From CAKUFA01 sp963627465 (GTDB lineage Bacteria; Bacillota; Clostridia; Christensenellales; Aristaeellaceae), in the NCBI GenBank assembly GCA_963627465.1, contig CAVGBO010000066.1:1-16214 (forward strand): a DNA stretch of 16,214 nt. The letters run 5' to 3'. Below, in pieces: positions 6,898 to 14,590 of the stretch. The position numbers and the translations under genes were made by a program. Under the pieces are notes generated by a model. It saw only the letters and a list, made by a program, of their open reading frames with translations, searched no databases and had not been told where the DNA came from. Position 1 is the stretch's first letter, and each line of letters opens with the position of its first letter.

Positions 6898-7083
6898 AAC
6901 ATCGGCAAAAAGTCGGCAAAACATCGGCATAGACAAGGCAACTGTTCGGAAATTCCGACAGGTTCGCATTTGCAAGCAAAAGTGTTTCATCAAACACAAA
7001 GTGTTGAGAATCTCAACAAAAAATGCGTTATGCAAACATTTTATTCGAATAAGCAAAGACTTTCTCACGGTATCGTGACATCC
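6898..7083. other. Palindrome-dense non-coding gap
   Basis: An AT-rich gap with no supported gene on either strand. It holds three TCGGCA boxes at an exact 11-base period (6902, 6913, 6924), and then a row of palindromes: TCGGAAATTCCGA (6946-6958), GTGTTTCATCAAACAC (6982-6997), TGTTGAGAATCTCAACA (7002-7018, a perfect 17-bp odd palindrome), TTATTCGAATAA (7041-7052) and TCACG-GTAT-CGTGA (7065-7078). No convincing sigma-70 promoter was found. It could be a regulatory region, a structured RNA leader or a relic of an insertion. Confidence 0.6.
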
Positions 7084-7115
7084 TCCATCCCTGTGGGATG
7101 GATTTTCTATACCCA
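7084..7115 (+). terminator. Hairpin, T-run and TACCCA box before the Fn3 protein gene
   Basis: TCCATCCC (7084-7091) pairs with GGGATGGA (7095-7102) over a TGT loop, followed by TTTTCT and ATACCCA (7109-7115). It is the second copy of the hairpin/T-run/TACCCA element, matching the 13-mer TTTTTTGTACCCA at 11 of 13 positions. The T-run is broken by a C, so termination may be weaker than at the other copies. The ribosome site of the next gene starts six bases later. Confidence 0.68.
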
Positions 7116-7135
7116 GAAAAGAGGCGGTGAATGAA

Positions 7136-9400
7136 ATGCCCTCCGTAACCTTTACCCTTTCCAATCCCCGGGCGGCCAACGGTCAAAGCTATGTGGATGC
7201 CTACCTTGGCAACGGGCGAACCGTGCTGTGGGACTACACCGGCACCCCCATCAGCAACGCCACGGTCACGGCGGTTCGGTTCAATTTCTATGGCAACGTG
7301 CTGAGGAACAGCGGTACCGCCAACGTGACCATGAACGGGTCCTCCTTCGCCATTGCCCTGACGGCCACCGGGGAAACACGGCAGAATTGCACCTGCTACG
7401 CCTCCGGGGCGGTCATGGATGCCTTTGCAGCAGCAAGCGGCACCCTGACCATGGCACTGGTTATGCCCAGCAATGCCTATTTCCGTGCTTCTGCCGCCAC
7501 CGCTACGCTGGATGTGGAGTATGTGATCAATATCACCCAAACCACGCCGCCCAGCACCTTCTATCCGGCTTCAGCCGTGGGAGAAGGCAGTGTGGTGCTC
7601 CAGTGGTCAGGGGCGGGAGCCGGGGTGCAGAACACCATTACCGGCTATGAGATTCAGTGTGCGGACAGCGCAGACAACGCCACCTATGGGGATTGGTTCG
7701 CCTGTGCTTCCGTTGCGTCTGCCTCTGCCGCCGGATCGGCTTCCGTGCCGGTGAATGGCACACGGGGCGCATGGCGCAAGTACCGCATCCGCACCATGGG
7801 CTCTGCCGGGTCGAGCTGGTATAGCGAATGGAAAGTCTCTTCCGCCGTGCGTACCAACATCCTGCCCAACGCCCCCACCAACCTGACCATTAGCCCTACC
7901 GTGTACGAGTCCGGGGCAATCACCCTTGGCTGGACAGCCGCCACGGATGAAACGGACAGCGTGGAGAGCTACCGCATTGTGTCCGCTACATCCTCAGACG
8001 GGAGCACGTGGAGCGGCTACGCCACCGCCGGAACCACTGCCGCCTGTTCGCTGGCACTGTCTCCTTCCCTGAACCGGGGCACGTACATCCGCTACGGGGT
8101 GTATGCCGTGGATGCTTTCGGCATGGAGTCGGCGGCTTTGGCCGTGTTCCCGGACGTGATCCGCAACCGTGTGCCCGGCGTGCCGGAGAATATCGCCGCA
8201 ACGCCAAGCCTGTACGAAAGCGGAAGCGTGACCATCGCCTGGGATGCTGCCGCTGACCCGGACGGTCAAGCCGTTACCTATCAGGTGGCAAGGCAAACCT
8301 CTTCGGACGGCGCAGCCTGGGGCGATGCTGTCACCATTGCTTCCGGCTTGACGGATGTCACCTGCACGGATGCCCCCACCCTTTCCCGTGGGGCGTATGT
8401 CCGCTATCTTGTCACGGCCGTGGATGCCCTGTGGGCTGCGTCCAGCCAAGGCGCAAGCAATGCTGTGCAGCGGAACCGTGTTCCTTCTGCTCCTTCCGGG
8501 GTGGAAGCCACCCCCACTTTGTACGAATCCGGGAACATTGTCCTCAGCTGGCCGGCATGCACCGACCCGGACGGAAACCTTGCCGGGTATCAGATTCAGC
8601 AGCAGCTTTCTGCTGATGGCGCCACCTGGGGGGACTGGGCAGACGTGAAGCAGGTCAGCACCAACACCGCCGCCCTGTCTCCTTCCGTGAATCGTGGACA
8701 ATATGTCCGCTTCCGGGTGCGAAGCGTGGATACCCTTTCCGCCGCTTCTTCCTGGGCAGTGTCTGATGCTGTCCGGCGAAACCGTGTGCCGGATACCCCG
8801 GTGATTCTCTGTAGCGGAAACCTTGACCGGGTATCTTCTTCCCCTGTGTTCGCCGCCACGGCAGGAGCAGAGCCGGACGGTGAGTCCATGACCGTGCAAT
8901 ACATGATAGAAGCCCAAAACGGGGCGCAGGAGCTTGCCTGGACGGATGCAGGGATTCTTCCATCCTCCGGGGGCAAGGCGGCTTTTCGGGGCAATCTGGT
9001 GCTGGAAACGGGCACCCATCGCTTGCTGGTGCGCTTGGTGGATGCTTCCGGGGGCGTGTCTGCTTCCGCTAGCTCTGCCTTTACCGTGGGGACGATTGAC
9101 TGGGCAAGAACCATTGCTGCCGGCAGCGTGATTGCGGACGAATCTATCAGCCACCGGGCGGACATCGCCGAACTGCTGGAGCAGGTGAACCTGTGCCGGG
9201 CACGTGTGGGGCTGGAGGAAATCACCCTGCCGGGCACGGTGGGTGCCTTTGCGGACTGGCAGAAGCAAATGACCGCCCTCAAGGAGGGCGTGAAGGACTG
9301 CTACACCGCCCTGAAGGAAACGGCGGAAGCGGTGGATGTGCCGGTGTATCCTGCCGCCGCCGCTGTGAACGGCTTGCGAAGCCTGTGCGAAGGAGTGTGA
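7136..9400 (+). CDS. Large fibronectin type III repeat protein of the baseplate region
   Basis: A 754-residue protein. ATG 7136 is taken because GAGGCGGTGA (7121-7130) lies five bases before it; the in-frame GTG 7127 is inside that site. Residues 1-140 form an N-terminal beta domain. Then come fibronectin-III-like domains: one at about 142-240 and three clear repeats beginning with NILPNAP (241), NRVPGVP (344) and NRVPSAP (447), each carrying YESG and a W in the next strand, spaced 309 bases apart. A degenerate domain starts with NRVPDTP (549). The last 110 residues (RADIAELLEQVNL onwards) are helical. Fn3 arrays in phage tails are thought to bind host surface sugars. Its position between spike and gp25 suggests a baseplate-attached adhesin or fibre. 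No enzyme motif was seen. Confidence 0.72.
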   Translation: MPSVTFTLSNPRAANGQSYVDAYLGNGRTVLWDYTGTPISNATVTAVRFNFYGNVLRNSGTANVTMNGSSFAIALTATGETRQNCTCYASGAVMDAFAAASGTLTMALVMPSNAYFRASAATATLDVEYVINITQTTPPSTFYPASAVGEGSVVLQWSGAGAGVQNTITGYEIQCADSADNATYGDWFACASVASASAAGSASVPVNGTRGAWRKYRIRTMGSAGSSWYSEWKVSSAVRTNILPNAPTNLTISPTVYESGAITLGWTAATDETDSVESYRIVSATSSDGSTWSGYATAGTTAACSLALSPSLNRGTYIRYGVYAVDAFGMESAALAVFPDVIRNRVPGVPENIAATPSLYESGSVTIAWDAAADPDGQAVTYQVARQTSSDGAAWGDAVTIASGLTDVTCTDAPTLSRGAYVRYLVTAVDALWAASSQGASNAVQRNRVPSAPSGVEATPTLYESGNIVLSWPACTDPDGNLAGYQIQQQLSADGATWGDWADVKQVSTNTAALSPSVNRGQYVRFRVRSVDTLSAASSWAVSDAVRRNRVPDTPVILCSGNLDRVSSSPVFAATAGAEPDGESMTVQYMIEAQNGAQELAWTDAGILPSSGGKAAFRGNLVLETGTHRLLVRLVDASGGVSASASSAFTVGTIDWARTIAAGSVIADESISHRADIAELLEQVNLCRARVGLEEITLPGTVGAFADWQKQMTALKEGVKDCYTALKETAEAVDVPVYPAAAAVNGLRSLCEGV
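7856..8782 (+). repeat. Fn3 tandem coding repeats, about 309-base unit
   Basis: Domain boundaries marked by Asn codons of N(I/R)(L/V)P recur at 7856, 8165, 8474 and 8780, spacings of 309, 309 and 306 bases. The start of each unit is the most alike, encoding NRVPxxP and later YESGxxxLxW, while unit ends have drifted. The regular spacing points to duplication of a whole domain. Confidence 0.75.
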
Positions 9401-9406
9401 TGCCGG

Positions 9407-9790
9407 ATGATGCTGTGCAGACCTATTGACACCGATGGGGACATGACCCCGGTTGGCGCATCGTCTCAGATGCTATCCGGGGCGCAGGCGGTTGCCGAGG
9501 CGGTGAAGAGCCGTCTCCACCTGCTCCTTGGGGAGTGGTGGGAGGACACGTCTCTGGGCTTTGTGGTGCCACGATTAGTCTTTGAAGGCGTCCGCTCTGA
9601 AGAGGGGCGAACCATGCTGGCCAATTACATCACCGCCTACATTGCGGGCACGGAAGGCGTGACCGCTGTGAAGGACGTGGCTACCAAGCTGGACGGCCGT
9701 GCCATGAGCTACCAATGTACCGTGGTCACGGCCTATGGAGAAATTGAAGGGAGCGTGAGCAGTGATGCCCTATACGTCGCCATATCTTGA
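9407..9790 (+). CDS. gpW/gp25-like baseplate wedge protein
   Basis: A 127-residue protein from ATG 9407 (a second ATG follows at once, 9410). The segment AVAEAVKSRLHLLLGEWWED, then TSLGFVVPRLVF and, in the C-terminal half, ITAYIAGTEGVTAVKDV with a final beta strand pair matches the gp25-like lysozyme-fold protein that links wedge components in contractile baseplates; it is not expected to be enzymatic. The start is seven bases after the previous stop; AGGAG at 9391-9395 is a little far from it. The gene overlaps the following baseplate J gene, as is usual for this pair. Confidence 0.82.
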   Translation: MMLCRPIDTDGDMTPVGASSQMLSGAQAVAEAVKSRLHLLLGEWWEDTSLGFVVPRLVFEGVRSEEGRTMLANYITAYIAGTEGVTAVKDVATKLDGRAMSYQCTVVTAYGEIEGSVSSDALYVAIS

Positions 9791-10946
9791 CGCATCGGGG
9801 ATGCATATCCCCACCTACGAGGAACGAATGGAAAGCCTTTTAGCAGGCTACAAGCAAATCTTTGGCACGGATGTGTATCTGGAAGCAGATAGTAAGGACT
9901 ATCAGCTGCTGTCCCTGTTTGCCCGGGCGGTGGATGACCTGACCGCCGCCGTGACGGACGTGTACAGCGCACGGGATCCCAATTATGCATCCGGCAATGC
10001 GCTGGATCTGCTCCTGCCCCTGAACGGCATTCGGCGGCGATCCGCTACCTACGGCACGGTAACATTAACCCTGACCGGTGCGCCGGGGGCGGTGCTGCCT
10101 GCCGGCATGCAGGCAAGGGATGATCAAGGCTACCTGTGGCGGATTGCTGACAGCGTAACCCTTGGGGAGGACGGGCAAGCGGAGGCTTCCGCTACCTGCC
10201 TGACCGCCGGGGCGATCCTTGCCCCTGCCGGGAGCATTACCACCATTCACACCCCCACCAGCACCTGGAACAGCGTGACCAACGCCGAACCTTCTTCCCC
10301 TGGTCGGGATGTGGAGACGGATGCCGCTGTCCGGGAGCGGCGAAGCCTTTCCGTGTCCCTGCCCAGCCGGGGCATTCTGGACGGCTTGCGTTCCGCCCTG
10401 GCGGATCTGGACGGGGTGCATTTCGTTTCCGTGCTGGAGAACGCCGAAGGGGAAGCGGATGCCAATGGGCTTCCTGCCCATTCTGTGTGCGCCGTGGTGG
10501 ATGGTGGCACGGATGAGGACATTGCCAAAACCCTGTACCTGAAGAAATCCCCGGGGGTAAAGACCTACGGCTCTTCTTCTGCCGTGTATGTGGATGAATG
10601 GGGCAACAAGAACACCATGGGCTTTACCCGACCCACCGCCGTGCCTGTGACCGTGAACGTGACCCTGAAGAAGCTGGACGGATGGGACAGCGACACCATG
10701 CAGGCAGCCATCAAGAAGGCTGTCACCGCCTCCATTGCATCCCTTGGCATTGGTAAGCCGCTCATCGTGTCCACCCTGTACGGGGTGATTTTCACGTCCT
10801 GCGGCACGTCTACCCCGGCCTTTGCCGTGACTGCCCTGACGGCGCAGACATCTGCCCAGGAGGCTACCGGGGATGCCATTACCGCCGCCTATAACGAGCA
10901 GCTGTCCACCGATGGGGATCACATTGTGCTGAAGGTGGTGGAGTAA
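9765..10946 (+). CDS. Baseplate J-like protein (wedge component)
   Basis: A 393-residue protein from ATG 9765, overlapping the gp25 gene by 26 bases. It has the Baseplate_J family layout: N-terminal YEERMESLLAGYKQIFGTDV and SKDYQLLSLFARAVDDL, then LLPLNGIRRRSATYGTVTLT, PAGMQARDDQGYLWRI, and in the middle the conserved TDAAVRERRSLS with SRGILDGLRSALADLDGV. The C-terminal part carries RPTAVPVTVNVTL and SLGIGKPLIVSTLYGVIF. J proteins form the arms of the baseplate wedge and carry the tail fibres. Length is normal for compact baseplates. The following gene starts directly after its stop. Confidence 0.9.
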   Translation: MPYTSPYLDASGMHIPTYEERMESLLAGYKQIFGTDVYLEADSKDYQLLSLFARAVDDLTAAVTDVYSARDPNYASGNALDLLLPLNGIRRRSATYGTVTLTLTGAPGAVLPAGMQARDDQGYLWRIADSVTLGEDGQAEASATCLTAGAILAPAGSITTIHTPTSTWNSVTNAEPSSPGRDVETDAAVRERRSLSVSLPSRGILDGLRSALADLDGVHFVSVLENAEGEADANGLPAHSVCAVVDGGTDEDIAKTLYLKKSPGVKTYGSSSAVYVDEWGNKNTMGFTRPTAVPVTVNVTLKKLDGWDSDTMQAAIKKAVTASIASLGIGKPLIVSTLYGVIFTSCGTSTPAFAVTALTAQTSAQEATGDAITAAYNEQLSTDGDHIVLKVVE

Positions 10947-11516
10947 ATGACAACCCTGCCCTATGAAGAGCTTGCCCCCAGCTGGAACAGGAGCAAGCCC
11001 AAGTGGCTGGCTTTCCTGCAAATGATTGTGGGTCAGGCAACAGACATGATGACCATGCTGGAAGACTTCACCACCACCTTTTCCCTGGATGCCGCCGTGG
11101 GTCCTCAGCTGGATATGCTGGGCAGCATGGTGGGCGTGTCCAGAATCCTGCCCTTTGCCCCGGTATCCGCATCCCGCACCCTGGGGGATGAAGACTATCG
11201 GCTGCTGATTCGTGCCGCCGTGGCGCAGAACATGTGGGACGGCACCAATGAATCCGCTTCCGACATCTTCAACGTGGTTTTCCCTGCCTTTGGTATCACA
11301 TTGGAAGACAAGCAGGACATGAGCATTAACGTGGTCATTCGGGGCATGTTCACGGAGATTCAGGCGGAGATGATCAACGCCGGACTCATGATTCCCCATC
11401 CGGCAGGGGTGACCATGACCTATGAGATCCCGGAAACCCTGGTATCCACGGACATCATTGTGCAGTCCGGCGTATATCAAGCCGGGCACATCGTATTCAC
11501 CCGAATCAATGCTTAA
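10947..11516 (+). CDS. DUF2612-type baseplate/tail protein
   Basis: A 189-residue protein whose ATG 10947 abuts the baseplate J stop, with AAGGTGGTGGAG upstream inside the J gene. The pattern FSLDAAVGPQLDMLGSMVGV, then LGDEDYRLLIRAAVAQNMWD and GTNESASDIF is the DUF2612 signature; these proteins take the place of P2 tail protein I / Mu gp48 at the junction of baseplate arm and fibre. The order gp25, J, DUF2612, fibre is the expected one. The stop at 11516 is 13 bases before the fibre gene. Confidence 0.82.
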   Translation: MTTLPYEELAPSWNRSKPKWLAFLQMIVGQATDMMTMLEDFTTTFSLDAAVGPQLDMLGSMVGVSRILPFAPVSASRTLGDEDYRLLIRAAVAQNMWDGTNESASDIFNVVFPAFGITLEDKQDMSINVVIRGMFTEIQAEMINAGLMIPHPAGVTMTYEIPETLVSTDIIVQSGVYQAGHIVFTRINA

Positions 11517-11529
11517 AGGAGGCTAAAGC

Positions 11530-12294
11530 ATGGCAAGAAACATTGAGAACACCCTGACCGCCCAAGGGGCGGCACTGATTGCCCGATCCCTGGCAGAGGG
11601 GAAAGCCGTCACCTTCACCGGGGCGAAGATCGGCACAGGGCTTGCCCCGGATGCTGACGACCTGAGCACCTACACCGACCTGATCACCTACTACGATGAT
11701 GCGGAGGTTGCCGGCAGGCGCATGGATGGCAGCGGCAACCTGATGGTCACGGTGCAATACTGGAATGATCAGGTGAAGGCAAGCACCTACATTGAAGAGC
11801 TGGGCTTGTATGCCTGCCTGGAAGGGGAAAGCACGTCCGTCCTCTTCTCCTACCTGACCTTTGGCAAGTTCCCGGACTTGATTCTGGCGGCGGCAGATTC
11901 CTCTGTGCAGCGCACCTATGACGTGCCCTTCCTCTTCGGCACAGGGGAGGCGGTCAGCGTGACCATTACCCCCTCTGCCCTGCTGCCGGCAGACGATGCG
12001 GTGACGGAAGCGGAGGCCGGAAAGCTCCTGCGGCTGAACGATGACGGAAAGCTGCCCTGTGACATTACCGGGGATGCCCTGACCCTGGGCGGGCATGGCG
12101 CAGCCTATTACGCCGCCGCCGACCATCGGCACGACAACGCCGCCACCACCGCAGACGGCTTCCTGTCCAAGGAGGACAAGCAAGCCCTTGACACCCTGGG
12201 CGAGCGTGTGACCCAAAGCCTGACCGCCGCATCCACCCCCACCTTTGCCGGGCTGAAAATCACCGGCTACATTGACGGAGCCCTGTTCCGATGA
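11530..12294 (+). CDS. Tail fibre protein with DUF3751/collar-type N-terminus
   Basis: A 254-residue protein from ATG 11530, with AAAGGAGGCTAAAGC before it. The N-terminal 150 residues (LTAQGAALIARSLAEGKAVT, FTGAKIGTG, IEELGLYA) match the phage tail-collar fibre N-terminal domain that attaches a fibre to the baseplate. Residues about 195-225 include GGHGAAYYAAADHRHDN, a histidine motif seen in fibre shafts, and KEDKQALDTL, a short coiled coil. The end, STPTFAGLKITGYIDGALF, is a common fibre terminus. It is short for a fibre and has no visible receptor-binding head, so it may be an adaptor carrying another protein such as the variable protein at 15063. Confidence 0.8.
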   Translation: MARNIENTLTAQGAALIARSLAEGKAVTFTGAKIGTGLAPDADDLSTYTDLITYYDDAEVAGRRMDGSGNLMVTVQYWNDQVKASTYIEELGLYACLEGESTSVLFSYLTFGKFPDLILAAADSSVQRTYDVPFLFGTGEAVSVTITPSALLPADDAVTEAEAGKLLRLNDDGKLPCDITGDALTLGGHGAAYYAAADHRHDNAATTADGFLSKEDKQALDTLGERVTQSLTAASTPTFAGLKITGYIDGALFR

Positions 12295-12741
12295 AGGGCA
12301 AGGACAGCCCTCTGGAAGGCGGCTATAAGGGCTTCTTCATGGAGGAAAGCCTGCGGAAGGCTGGCTCTTCTAACGTTCCTACAAGTCGGAATATCGACCA
12401 GTTAAAAAAGGGCGCCGAAGGAGTCCAGAGGGCGAGGGGCTTCGCCCCGTTTAAGCCCCCTGCGAAACAGAACCCCTTCATCCGAAGGGGCGGCGAAGGT
12501 TCCCCAAGGGCGACCGCAAAGCCCTTGGGAATAAGCACAAACAACAAGTAACAGGAAACCCTAGTAGATTGAAGCCTCCTGAAGCAATACCCCAAACTTT
12601 TCAAAAGGAGCACCGAAGGAGTCCAGAGGGCGACCGGAAAGCCCTCTGGAACAAGCAAAAACAACCTACTTCATCGGAGTACAGCCCCTTCAAAAACAAC
12701 CGAAAAAATCTTTCATCGGAGGAAGGAAGATGTGAAAAACA
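12295..12741. repeat. Non-coding stretch with REP-like hairpin repeats
   Basis: This 447-base gap carries four strong hairpins: GGGGC-TTC-GCCCC (12436-12448), CCCCTTC-ATCC-GAAGGGG (12473-12490), CCCAAGGGC/GCCCTTGGG (12503-12511 with 12521-12529) and TCCAGAGGGC/GCCCTCTGGA (12622-12631 with 12641-12650). The last two share a nine-base loop GACCGCAAA or GACCGGAAA, the look of REP elements. A 24-base direct repeat (12412-12435 and 12610-12633, one mismatch) contains the left arm of the last hairpin. AGCCCTCTGGAA occurs at 12306 and 12640. None has a following T-run of terminator length. An open frame at 12291-12551 crosses these repeats and is judged spurious. Confidence 0.72.
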
Positions 12742-13551
12742 ATGAAGACCATCTCAAAGGATGAAATCCTTGCCCTGTTTGAACAAATGCAAACAGAGCA
12801 CTGGACCTATAAACCCGGAGCAGCCGAACAAGGCACCGTTGATTGCAGCGGCGCCTTTGTTTATGCCTACAACACCAAAAAGATTGACCTCTACCACGGC
12901 TCTAACTACATGGCACGGAACGAAGCCATGCAGCTCCTGCCCATCACCCAAGCGAAGCCGGGCATGATTGCCTTCAAGGCACGTGAACCGGGCGAGCAAG
13001 GCTATGCGCTGCCGGAGAAGTATCGACAAGGGGGCAAGAGCTACACCGGGGACGTGCGAGATTACTATCACGTGGGGCTTGTGAGCCGGGACAGGGCGCA
13101 CGTGCTCAACGCTCAAAGCAGTGAGACCGGCTTCGTGTCCTCTGCCCTGACGGCGAAAAACGGCTGGGATTATGTAGGCTACGGGATGCATATCGATTAT
13201 GGAGACGAGGACACCACACCAAAGCAGGAAGAGGGGAAAACCACCATGGAGAAAGCAACCGTGACCGCCACCAGCGGCAGCACCGTGAACATGCGGGTCA
13301 AGCCAAGCGTGACCGCCAACCTTGTTGACCGTGTGCCTGTAGGGGCGCAGGTGGACATTGTGAGCAGCGGCAGCGAGTGGAGCATTGTCAAGTATGACGG
13401 GCTGACGGGCTACATGATGACAAGGTATCTGACCAAGGAAGGCACGGCAGGGGGCGACACGGCGGATCTGGCAGCACGTGTCCAGTCGCTGGAGGATACT
13501 GTGGGCAAGCTGCTGGAGCGGGTGCAAGCCCTTGAAGGGGGCGTTGGCTGA
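12742..13551 (+). CDS. Endolysin: NlpC/P60-like peptidase with SH3 domain
   Basis: A 269-residue protein from ATG 12742. Residues 1-150 resemble an NlpC/P60 cell-wall peptidase: catalytic Cys35 in VDCSGAFVYAY, His110 in DYYHVGLV and a polar third site near Asn123 to Gln125. Such enzymes cut peptide stems of peptidoglycan. Residues about 170-223 are a bacterial SH3 domain (VNMRVKPSVTANLVDRVPVG, later EWSIVKYDGLTGYM), a wall-binding module. The last 35 residues form a predicted coiled coil (LAARVQSLEDTVGKLLERVQ), so it may oligomerise. No signal peptide is seen, so it needs a holin for release. GGAGGAAGGAAG lies about 12 bases before the start. The stop overlaps the next gene by one base. Confidence 0.85.
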   Translation: MKTISKDEILALFEQMQTEHWTYKPGAAEQGTVDCSGAFVYAYNTKKIDLYHGSNYMARNEAMQLLPITQAKPGMIAFKAREPGEQGYALPEKYRQGGKSYTGDVRDYYHVGLVSRDRAHVLNAQSSETGFVSSALTAKNGWDYVGYGMHIDYGDEDTTPKQEEGKTTMEKATVTATSGSTVNMRVKPSVTANLVDRVPVGAQVDIVSSGSEWSIVKYDGLTGYMMTRYLTKEGTAGGDTADLAARVQSLEDTVGKLLERVQALEGGVG

Positions 13552-13940
13552 TGACCATTAACGGCATTACCCCCGACCTGATTTGGACGTACCTGTTCGT
13601 TTTCCTTGCCCTGTGCGGCATTGTGACCATCGTGCTCAACGCCGTGGAAAAGCTGCTTGCCCTACGCAAGCGGAAGATGCAGCCCCTTGCGGACGTGAAA
13701 TCGGACATCATGACCATGCTAGCCAACGACAAGCACCGGCTGGACGCTCAGGACGCTATTGTGTCCGAGCACACAAGGCGACTGGACAAACTGGAGCGTC
13801 GGGCGGATACTGTAGAGCAGGGGCAGAAGGTGCAATGCAAAGCCCTGATGGCACTGCTTGACCATGAATTGCACAACGGCAACGCTGACCAAATGTCCGA
13901 GGCAAGCCGGGAGATTAACGACTATCTGCTGGATAAGTAA
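13551..13940 (+). CDS. Membrane-anchored coiled-coil phage protein, possible holin
   Basis: A 129-residue protein, its ATG overlapping the lysin stop (ATGA). One N-terminal membrane segment at residues about 9-30 (LIWTYLFVFLALCGIVTIVL) is followed by a basic patch (LRKRK), a long coiled coil (residues 45-95, NDKHRLDAQ to TVEQGQ) and a conserved tail with ALMALLDHELHNGNADQM and INDYLLDK. Proteins of this form are common beside lysins in Firmicute phages and are sometimes called holin-like; a single membrane segment with a cytoplasmic coiled coil would also fit a holin regulator or spanin-like factor. Coupling to the lysin supports a lysis role. Confidence 0.7.
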   Translation: MTINGITPDLIWTYLFVFLALCGIVTIVLNAVEKLLALRKRKMQPLADVKSDIMTMLANDKHRLDAQDAIVSEHTRRLDKLERRADTVEQGQKVQCKALMALLDHELHNGNADQMSEASREINDYLLDK

Positions 13941-13958
13941 AGAAAGGCGGTGATGCTC

Positions 13959-14585
13959 TTGAGGTTCTCGCCTGACATTTGGGAGCTGGTGCGGAAGATC
14001 CTCCTTCTCTTGTGCAAGAAGTATGGTTTCGATGACCTGACCACCGACTATAACGAAAATCATGGTAAGAACGGTCGGTTTGCAAGTAGCAATTCTTCTG
14101 GCACTTCTTCCGCCAAGCAAGAAGGAAAACAGCAACCGGCGCAGAAATCTATCGAGGCAAGCCTTCAGCCCAAGGGTGTGCGGACACCTGAAGGGAAGAA
14201 AATGCTTGACTTGTTCCGTGCAAAAAGTGTTAAGCTCAACCTTTCCAAGCAGGCTCAACATCGGACAGCACAGGAAGCTAGAGAAGCAACAGCAAAAGAG
14301 CAGGCAAAGCACCCCGGTACGAAAGTCCTGCCCAAAAGCTACTTTACGAAGAAGTTTCAATCTGTTGAAGCGTCAACACTGGACAGAATCCGCAAGGGGA
14401 ACTTTGAAGAAATCGCCGGTCGGCATAATTCGACCAGGTTTCAGGTGGTTTTTGATGATGCCGTGGGCAATGTGTATAACGAAGACACCGGAAAATTCGA
14501 AGCATCCCATACGGTTGAGGCTGTTTACTCCAAGTCTGACGGCTACCATATGTGGCCTGTGTCAGATGATAGAAAGGGGAAATGA
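13959..14585 (+). CDS. Probable phage polymorphic toxin, BECR/Ntox50-like C-terminal domain
   Basis: A 208-residue protein if read from TTG 13959, which is best spaced from AAAGGCGGTGAT; ATG 13953 and GTG 13950 are inside or against that site. Residues 5-24 are an amphipathic or hydrophobic helix (IWELVRKILLLLCKKYG). Residues 30-48 (DYNENHGKNGRFASSNSSG) are the linker that in many phages joins structural proteins to variable cargo domains. A Lys/Gln-rich link leads to a C-terminal domain with QAQHR (98-102), KSYFTKK (126-132), VGNVYNEDTGKFE and YSKSDGYHMWPV (190-201). This H / KS / YxxxTG / YSKxGxHxxP pattern recalls polymorphic toxin type 50, a predicted BECR-fold RNase. The N-terminus is far shorter than a MuF or portal carrier, so it is either a stand-alone toxin or a relic detached from a carrier. 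Lower G+C than neighbours suggests transfer. Confidence 0.58.
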   Translation: MRFSPDIWELVRKILLLLCKKYGFDDLTTDYNENHGKNGRFASSNSSGTSSAKQEGKQQPAQKSIEASLQPKGVRTPEGKKMLDLFRAKSVKLNLSKQAQHRTAQEAREATAKEQAKHPGTKVLPKSYFTKKFQSVEASTLDRIRKGNFEEIAGRHNSTRFQVVFDDAVGNVYNEDTGKFEASHTVEAVYSKSDGYHMWPVSDDRKGK

Positions 14586-14590
14586 TTGCC

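Noticed and set aside
6898..7083. Sigma-70 promoter (TTGAGA 7004 with TATGCA near 7029) or replication origin
   Set aside because: The -10 match is poor and spacing is off; the phased boxes alone do not establish an origin and no replication gene is nearby.
7994..9268. Long leftward open frame inside the Fn3 gene
   Set aside because: It is the antisense of a GC-rich repetitive gene, rich in His, Arg, Gly and Pro, with no ribosome site or motif.
10065..11489. 474-codon leftward open frame over baseplate J and DUF2612
   Set aside because: The rightward frames encode well-supported baseplate proteins; the reverse reading is low-complexity and spans two genes.
12291..12551. Rightward open frame of 86 codons after the tail fibre gene (ATGA overlap)
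   Set aside because: It lies across the hairpin and direct repeats, has low-complexity RGFAPF and RRGGEG-type text typical of translated repeats, and no domain; the overlap with the fibre stop is probably chance.
12295..12741. CRISPR array
   Set aside because: There are hairpins and one direct repeat pair, but no regularly spaced identical repeats with spacers.
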